From Pyxicephalus adspersus (Eukaryota; Chordata; Amphibia; Anura; Pyxicephalidae), in contig NC_092859.1 in the NCBI RefSeq assembly GCF_032062135.1, forward strand, positions 113,458,577 to 113,522,576: a DNA stretch of 64,000 nucleotides. Direction: 5' to 3'. Positions 58,001-64,000 of this stretch are shown here, in pieces. How positions within the stretch are numbered: position 1 is the stretch's first letter; each line of letters begins with the position of its first letter. The position numbers were made by a program, and so were the translations under genes. The notes under the pieces were generated by a model. The model saw only the letters and a program-made list of their open reading frames with translations. It did not search any database and was not told where the DNA came from.

Positions 58001-59640
58001 GGAAGGTGCCCACATATATCAGCATATACAGCAAAACTTTAAAATAAAAAACTGTGACCAGGCAGGTGCTTTAATGCAGAAGGCACAGGTGACATGCCTT
58101 CAGGACTGAAATAAATTCTATTGCCTGATCTCGGATTTTTTATTTACACCTGTCCTGTTTCCATTGCAGGCACCGCCAGCTTCATCTGGTTCTCCTCCAG
58201 GTGTCAAATCTTAGACCATCTTGATTGGCCAAGCTGGGTTGCCACTTTTAGGTCCACTGACCTGCATTTTCCCTTTTTGTAAACTTCATTAATCTGATTC
58301 AACCAGCTTTTGCACTTCTGAAGACTTGCCTAGGGAAAATTCAGTGTTAACGAAAGCCCATGTGCATATATCCTTATATACATTTAGGCGAGAGCATGTG
58401 TTATAATAAGAGTCAGTCTCAGTCCCAGGCCCACATCTGCAGTAAGCATATTATGCCATGTACCACCATACATGATTAGTGAGTGACAATAGATTGCAGT
58501 GAGCTGCAACTCACCATCATGCCAAGGTGTGTACAGGTGCTATTTGACATGCAGAATGACCAGTGTAAACTGGGTCTTAGAGTTTCCTGCATACATTGAA
58601 TTGCAACTGCTTGAGTACCAATATCTCAAACACAAGCCACATAATCTCTTTTTTTTTTTTTTTTTAAAATTGTCAGTTTTCGGTTGGAATCTCATTTGAA
58701 TTGCTCCTGTGGGTGACAAAAGCTTCAGGAGGATCACTTGAACCATCCCATGTTCTCTCTTCAAATCAGGACCTTAGTATTATCTTCTTAAAATGGATAT
58801 TTCACTTAGCTACGAAAATGAAATAATGGTCTTGTAACTTCAAGCATCCATTTATGTGCAAGGACTTTTTAATTTTAAGTATGATAAAAGACTGGTAAGT
58901 GAACGTTGGTTAGTAAATCAGCTACAATGTTGCATAAAGTACACTGCATTTATTGTAAATGTAAAGACCACCACCTAGTGGATTCATCGAGAGTGACAGG
59001 CACTACCAATGTATTTCTGACAATCTTTAGTCCGCCAAATCAGTGAATAAGCTGAAACAGCTGTATACCCAAGCCTTTTTTATTTACTAACTGATATGTA
59101 TAACATTGTCATTGTTATACACTGTACAAGGGATACAGCTGATTGGACTATAAAAGAGCAGAACATGTCTGTTAAGGTTCTCTCTCTGCTTACTCTGATC
59201 ATTCCTCCTATCAGGATTTCCCTTTGTCAGCATATGCATGCAACACACTTTAATGGTCCTCAGACCAGCCAAACCTCAGAATGAAATCTGAAGGATTTTG
59301 ATAATGTCAGTCCTTCTGAAATGCTAATGCATTTATGTATTGTTGAGATTCTCTTTCACTATCACACTGAAGAGAAAGGTACTGGTGAGCTGGTCACATG
59401 CAGCTTTTTATTTCTAAACTTTGTTGATTTTGATGATGTTTCTTAGCACTGCACGACTTACAAGAAATAGTTATGGGTTCCTACTTACAGATACTAGGGA
59501 ACGTCCATAGTGATTGTGATCCCTGCACCTAGTAGGCCGTACACCGATGTTTAATACTTACAGTGCAGTCCAAGCTTGTAGTGTGCAGTGTATATTCACA
59601 TAACACTTGTATTTTTATTTCTATAAGGTGCCCTATAGAG

Positions 59641-59880
59641 CAGGGTTCTCTCAATCACGGTTCCTTCAGAGATTGCTTAAGGGTTCCTTAGACAATCTTT
59701 GCCTGTCAGGAATCTTACCATTAACACCAATTAACTTTTTCTCTCTCTGTAAGAGTGCCATTCTTCCCACTGATCAACACACTAATGTACTGTAAACTGT
59801 GGATATAATAAAAGGGGTTCCCTGAAGACCTGAAAGTTACTTTAAGGGTTCCACCATGTTAAAAACATCAAGAATGGCTG
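59641..59880 (+). mobile_element. MITE-like dispersed repeat, copy 2
   Basis: A diverged copy of the element at 20866-21106 in the same orientation. Shared stretches include TCTCAATCA-GGTTC, CCACTGATCA and AAGGGTTCCACCA. The ends are worn. Confidence 0.65.
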
Positions 59881-60376
59881 CTAGAGAATGTGCATGTCAA
59901 CCTAACCAAGACCCCGGCCAAGGAAGAGAGAAGACGCGAAGGGACCATGGAGGACCGAGAAAGAGTCTGGGGGATCAAGTAAGTCTAAATTTACTATGAA
60001 TCTTCACTGGTTTACCTACCCCGAGTGTGACTGCAGAGTTTTTCTTGGTCATTGAAGAGTTACAAGGTGTTGCTCAGCTGTGTTTAGCAAAAGATTTCTT
60101 CTGCAAGTCCTGCAAACCCTCCCTCCCTCCTATCAAGCCATGGTCCTGCACAAGAGTGAGCAGGGGAGCCTTGTTCATATCTAGGAATGGTCTGTATGTC
60201 GGATGTCCTTACCTCGGGGACTACCTGTATATGAAATCTCTGTGTCCATGACATCATTGGATATATTCTTGTATGTTAGCTATGCCTCATTTTCTGTACT
60301 CAAACACACAGATATATGCAGTAAATACCCTCTGCTTGTGGTTCATTGAAGCTTTATACAGCCTCCTGCCTCATTT

Positions 60377-60493
60377 GATATTAGTTGGCAAACATTTTCA
60401 ATCCTGGACCAGATCTATTTCAGGTTTGCTGTCTCATCCAGGTTCTCCCATGATAGTCTATCTTCTCATGGAGAGCTTTAATAAATCAGGCCC
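60377..60493 (+). repeat. Right half of palindromic MITE
   Basis: TCCCATGATAGTCTATCTTC followed by GGAGAGCTTTAATAAATCAG matches the right arm of 23637-23857. The left half is missing. Confidence 0.7.
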
Positions 60494-60769
60494 AGTGTGT
60501 AGCTATGCCACCACATTTCTGCATCCCATTCAAAGCAAATGTGCTGGTTAGATGGGATGGATATTTGTTCCCCGCACTACACGCTATGGTTCCTCCTACC
60601 AGCTCACATGTTCTGTGATAAATGCACCAGGTGAAACCACACCGTGCCAGGGATTCCACAAACCTAGAAGGTAGCATTGCAATACACGGGCAACTAAAAT
60701 GGTAAGTGTATTGATTGTTCTTTAAGCAGGTTTGTTATTGTACAGAAATAAGGCTATGACACTAAAGGT

Positions 60770-60945
60770 CAGACCTGAATCCCACTGAAAATCTGTGCAA
60801 TGGCCTGAAGACTACAGTCTTCAATGTGTTGGAGCTTGATTAGTTCTGTGAAGAAGAGCGGGCAAATACTGAGTACGGCTGAGAAAAGGAGCTGTAATTA
60901 AAGCATGGGATGGTTCCACAAAGTACTGACCCAGAGGGTGATCCT
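60770..60945 (+). pseudogene. Tc1-like transposase C-terminal remnant
   Basis: In one frame the sequence reads DLNPTENLCNGLKTTVF and FCEEERAN, with stops between. DLNPxEN carries the third catalytic residue of DD34E transposases and normally precedes the C-terminal helix ending near GGSTKY; its DNA counterpart GATGGTTCCACAAAGTA is present. Only the last part remains, so it is dead. It is not the same piece as the element at 704-1962. Confidence 0.75.
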
Positions 60946-61211
60946 TTTTCTTAGGGATTATGTTGTTTTCTGCACTGTTGCTATTATGTTTCTCACTTTG
61001 ATGTTAGAAATTGAGAAAACATAGATGGAAAAATTATTTTATGTATCTTCATTTCAGGCTGCAAAACAACAAAATGTGAATATTTTGAAGCAGGCGATTC
61101 ATTTCTGTGCCGGCTGTATCTTATACTACATACTATGGGGTGTGGGTGGCTCTGAGCATGCTCAGTTATAATGAAGTATTCCGGGCCCTGCATTGTAGGG
61201 GGCGAGGCCAG

Positions 61212-61221
61212 GTCATGTGAC
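61212..61221 (+). promoter_or_regulatory. Upstream CLEAR/M-box-like E-box decamer
   Basis: GTCATGTGAC is the reverse complement of the decamer at 61633-61642 and one base from GTCACGTGAC. It lies about 0.5 kb before the ATP6V1F start and also fits the MITF M-box core TCATGTGA. Confidence 0.35.
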
Positions 61222-61559
61222 TGTGGCCCCCAAAGGCTTACAAATGAGGCAGTGGGGCCACACAGAGGAGGAGCCTGAGGAAGCAAGGAAATAAAATACA
61301 CAATATTGTTTTCTCGAAACCCTCACATATGGGGGTCACATGCCTGTGTATGTCCCTGGAATTAGGCTCATACCAGAGATAATAACTGTGTTTTATTGCT
61401 GTTTATGCCTTCATTGCATAGCTTGTCACTTTGTGTCCTTTGATTAGAAAAAGCGTCTCCAACACCCCTGAGAGTCTTGGGGACATTCGCCCGAGTGTTT
61501 CCTCTCCCCGCCTCACTCCTTTTCATCTAGCCTTACATAGCAAGCATTGACCTTTACAG

Positions 61560-61705
61560 GACTCCCCGCTCCTCACAGCTAGTTCACCCCTCACGCCCCG
61601 CCCCCTGCAGTCAGCTGACGTGTGAGCGCAGAGTCACATGACACATTGTAGCTTTGGATCCCTGGGACCGGCAGAGCACAGTCAGGTGACAGCTTCGGAG
61701 TGAAC
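61560..61705 (+). promoter_or_regulatory. ATP6V1F: Putative ATP6V1F promoter and 5'UTR
   Basis: This stretch is richer in G and C than its surroundings and has no convincing TATA box, like a housekeeping promoter. It has a GC box (GCCCCGCCCC, 61595-61604), a CRE-like TGACGTGT (61616-61623) and two decamers one base from the CLEAR motif GTCACGTGAC: GTCACATGAC (61633-61642) and GTCAGGTGAC (61681-61690). V-ATPase genes are known TFEB/CLEAR targets. The start of transcription is not placed. Confidence 0.5.
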
Positions 61706-61869
61706 ATGGCTGGTCTGGCCCGGGGAAAACTGATCGCTGTGATCGGAGATGAAGATACTTGTACCGGCTTCTTGCTCGGAGGGATCGGGGAGCTGAACAA
61801 GAACCGGAAGCCGAATTTCTTAGTGGTGGAAAAGGAGACGAGTGTGACAGAGATAGAGGAGACCTTCCG
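61706..61869 (+). CDS. ATP6V1F: ATP6V1F exon 1: V-ATPase V1 subunit F, N-terminal part
   Basis: Subunit F sits in the central rotor of the V1 sector of the vacuolar proton pump, which acidifies lysosomes and endosomes. The ATG context is AACATGG. The exon codes for 54 residues plus two bases: [43 protein letters not shown]. Compared with the human start it has two extra residues (MAGLARGK against MAGRGK). The donor CG|GTGAGA is in phase 2 and pairs with exon 2 at 63889. The intron between holds two minisatellites and an assembly gap. Confidence 0.96.
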
Positions 61870-61909
61870 GTGAGACCCGAAGAGGGGAGAGCCTGTGCTG
61901 GCCTGCAGA

Positions 61910-62532
61910 GCTGTGATATGGGGGAGGCCTGGCCGTGCTGTGATATGGGGGGAGGCCTGGCCGTGCTGTGATATGGGGGGAGGCCTGGCCGTGCTGTGAT
62001 ATGGGGGGAGGCCTNNNNNNNNNNNNNNNNNNNNNNNNNNNNNNNNNNNNNNNNNNNNNNNNNNNNNNNNNNNNNNNNNNNNNNNNNNNNNNNNNNNNNN
62101 NNNNNNNNNNNNNNNNNNNNNNNNNNNNNNNNNNNNNNNNNNNNNNNNNNNNNNNNNNNNNNNNNNNNNNNNNNNNNNNNNNNNNNNNNNNNNNNNNNNN
62201 NNNNNNNNNNNNNNNNNNNNNNNNNNNNNNNNNNNNNNNNNNNNNNNNNNNNNNNNNNNNNNNNNNNNNNNNNNNNNNNNNNNNNNNNNNNNNNNNNNNN
62301 NNNNNNNNNNNNNNNNNNNNNNNNNNNNNNNNNNNNNNNNNNNNNNNNNNNNNNNNNNNNNNNNNNNNNNNNNNNNNNNNNNNNNNNNNNNNNNNNNNNN
62401 NNNNNNNNNNNNNNNNNNNNNNNNNNNNNNNNNNNNNNNNNNNNNNNNNNNNNNNNNNNNNNNNNNNNNNNNNNTGCTGTGATATGGGGGGAGGCCTGGC
62501 CGTGCTGTGATATGGGGGGAGGCCTGGCCGTA
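61910..62532 (+). repeat. 28-bp GC-rich minisatellite interrupted by an assembly gap
   Basis: A near-perfect 28-bp unit containing GGAGGCCTGGCCGTGCTGTG is repeated on both sides of the N run at 62015-62474, with second and third copies starting at 61937 and 65 bases on. It starts about 40 bases after ATP6V1F exon 1. The gap almost certainly marks a collapsed or unresolved array, so the true copy number is unknown. Confidence 0.93.
62015..62474. other. Assembly gap (460 N) inside the minisatellite
   Basis: A run of N with identical repeat sequence on both sides. Open frames that cross it are not real. Confidence 0.99.
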
Positions 62533-62625
62533 CTTTATATCATTCCTCATGCGTCTGGCTTGTAGATTCAGTGCCAGGCACTGAATAAAACATGTCATCA
62601 TAAACCATGGCTGGGCCCATTTAAC

Positions 62626-63027
62626 GGGAAAGTGAGCAGCAATGCCATGATTGTCTATGAGGGAATGCCAGCAACAATGCCATAATAATTGATGGGGAAT
62701 GCGGGCAGCAATGCCATGATTATCAATGGGGAATAGGGGCAGCAATGCCATGTAAAGCAGTAGGGAACGTGGGTGGCAATCCCACCATTACCAATGGATA
62801 AGACAGGTGGCGATGCCTTGATCACCAGTGGGGAACGTGGGCAGCAATGCCATGATTACCAAGGAGAATGCAGGTGTCAATGCTGTGATTGCCAATGGGG
62901 AATGTGGGCAGCGATGCCATAATAAACAATTGTGAATGTGGGTGGCATTGTGATGATTGTCAATGGGGAAAGCGGGCAACAATACCATGATTACCAAAGG
63001 GAATGCAGGTGGCCATGCTGTGATTGT
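62626..63027 (+). repeat. 34-bp degenerate minisatellite, about 12 copies
   Basis: Diverged units of 33-35 bp share the pattern GGGAATG-GGGCAGCAATGCC followed by ATGATT and CAATG. It lies in ATP6V1F intron 1, 94 bases after the 28-bp array and unrelated to it in sequence. Confidence 0.92.
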
Positions 63028-63888
63028 TCAGCTTCCCACATATCCAGTGATGGGAATTTGTTCTGGAAATGATTTCAGTTCAGTAAAATCTGTGACTACA
63101 TGACTGAGCCGCCCTCCATCCTCCATCCCCCATTCCCTGTAAACACACATAAAGAATAGATTTAGGAGAAACCTGTTATGTGGTTTATTGTGGCTGCCAT
63201 ACTGATCTGCTGGCTTGAGCCATAGACTGAGAGCGCAGGTCTGATTTTACATGATTTTTCCAGTATAGGGCCATACAGAGCCAGAATCAGCCGGGCTATT
63301 AGCATTTCCAGAAGGCATTTGGTAATGGTAGCCCTGCATGCCAGGTTTTCTCACATCTATCTCCTGGTCTCACACTCATAAAATCTTCCGGATCTGTATC
63401 ATACCGCGGCTCACAACCGAGGGGATACTAAAAAAAAAAGCTCTATCTGTACCCCTCAGTGACCAATCTATCTTCATAGGTAACACACACCTAATCTGGT
63501 GATTTCAGGCAGCTTTTCCATTATTTCTATTTAGACCACAAAGACCACACAGCTCCCTTTTATATTATTTTTGTACATTTGTAATATTTACTTAATAAAA
63601 GAAAACTCTAATATATGATCAGTGATTCATGAAATGTTTTATTCCAGCCTTTGACTCATTAGACTTCTGTTTTTTCTTTTCCATATGGTCACATGTTCCA
63701 TGTACATTCCTGCAGATTTTCCACTCTCTTAGCAGTCTTATGTTTATGTTCACAACAAAGGCTGATTGTTTACTGTCAATGTGTTGTGTTTGTGCTGTAG
63801 TGGTGACATCTGCAGCAGTCTGGATTGTACAGCTTTTATCTGACCTTCTTACAAATCAATAACGATCTCTTTGTCCTCCCTTGTCCAG

Positions 63889-64000
63889 GAGTTTTCTGAA
63901 TCGTGATGACATTGGAATTATTCTGATCAATCAGTTTATTGCTGAGATGATTCGTCATGCCATCGATGCCCACAATGTCTCCATTCCAGCCGTGCTTGAG
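63889..64000 (+). CDS. ATP6V1F: ATP6V1F exon 2 (runs off the window)
   Basis: After acceptor CCTTGTCCAG the frame gives [20 protein letters not shown] and ends AVLE at the last base. This is the conserved second half of subunit F, in which [12 protein letters not shown] is the family hallmark. Bases 61706-61869 and 63889-64000 together give 92 codons, ending exactly on a codon boundary. About 29 residues are expected beyond the right edge. Confidence 0.95.

Larger units (their letters stand above)
55061..61559. other. FLNC-ATP6V1F intergenic region
   Basis: No gene was recognised here. The stretch 55990-56720 is unusual for being rich in C and A and poor in G on this strand; it may be an old retroelement but I could not identify it. 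Listed elements are a MITE copy (59641-59880), a palindromic MITE fragment (60377-60493) and a Tc1 transposase remnant (60770-60945). Poly-T runs occur near 55820 and 58650. Confidence 0.8.

Noticed and set aside
61968..62565. Plus-strand open frames across the gap with repeated CCDMGGG
   Set aside because: Minisatellite units read in frame plus N. No gene.
61591..62751. Long minus-strand open frame (386 codons) with repeated GLPPYHS and ITARP motifs
   Set aside because: It is the antisense of the ATP6V1F promoter, exon 1 and the 28-bp minisatellite, and about 150 of its codons are N.
62788..62997. Minus-strand open frame with repeating HNALL-type residues
   Set aside because: Product of the 34-bp minisatellite.
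1..64000. CRISPR arrays, operons, riboswitches, tRNA or rRNA genes
   Set aside because: The DNA is vertebrate. The tandem repeats have no spacer pattern, and I saw no tRNA or rRNA signature.

Overview
The window is vertebrate genomic DNA, most likely from a frog. It has long AT-rich introns, canonical GT-AG splicing, two assembly gaps (1249-1808 and 62015-62474) and many short interspersed elements of kinds I associate with anuran genomes. The species cannot be fixed from the sequence; the amphibian call is an inference from the repeats and the protein divergence.

Two genes are present, both on the + strand. Bases 6682-54002 hold a complete filamin C (FLNC) gene. I could place 48 coding exons whose phases all agree, giving an uninterrupted 2723-residue protein with two calponin-homology domains, 24 filamin Ig repeats, hinge 1 and hinge 2. 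The roughly 80-residue insert in Ig20 marks it as FLNC rather than FLNA or FLNB. Bases 61706-64000 hold the first two coding exons of ATP6V1F, subunit F of the V1 sector of the vacuolar proton pump. Its last codons lie beyond the right edge. FLNC followed by ATP6V1F in the same orientation is also the human 7q32 order. The two genes are not functionally linked: filamin C cross-links actin at muscle Z-discs and myotendinous junctions, while ATP6V1F belongs to a housekeeping pump.

Layout: 1-6000 is upstream DNA with a decayed LINE reverse-transcriptase fragment, a Tc1-like element cut by a gap, a MITE-like element and an array of a LINE/SINE 3' tail. 6000-6681 is the putative FLNC promoter and 5'UTR. 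7034-24081 is a 17-kb first intron with a TTAA-flanked MITE, hairpins, a minisatellite and other repeats. 24082-54002 carries the remaining FLNC exons, which become denser downstream. 54003 to about 55060 is the 3'UTR. 55060-61560 is an intergenic stretch with repeats and a Tc1 transposase remnant. From 61560 come the ATP6V1F promoter, exon 1, an intron with two minisatellites, and exon 2.

The most interesting observation is a probable extra cassette exon in FLNC (33183-33308). It is a symmetric phase-1 exon of 126 nt with good splice sites, and would insert 42 proline- and lysine-rich residues between Ig2 and Ig3, where the human canonical protein as I recall it has no insert. Others are a 24-nt microexon, a skippable hinge-1 exon, and three E-box decamers one base away from the lysosomal CLEAR motif upstream of ATP6V1F.
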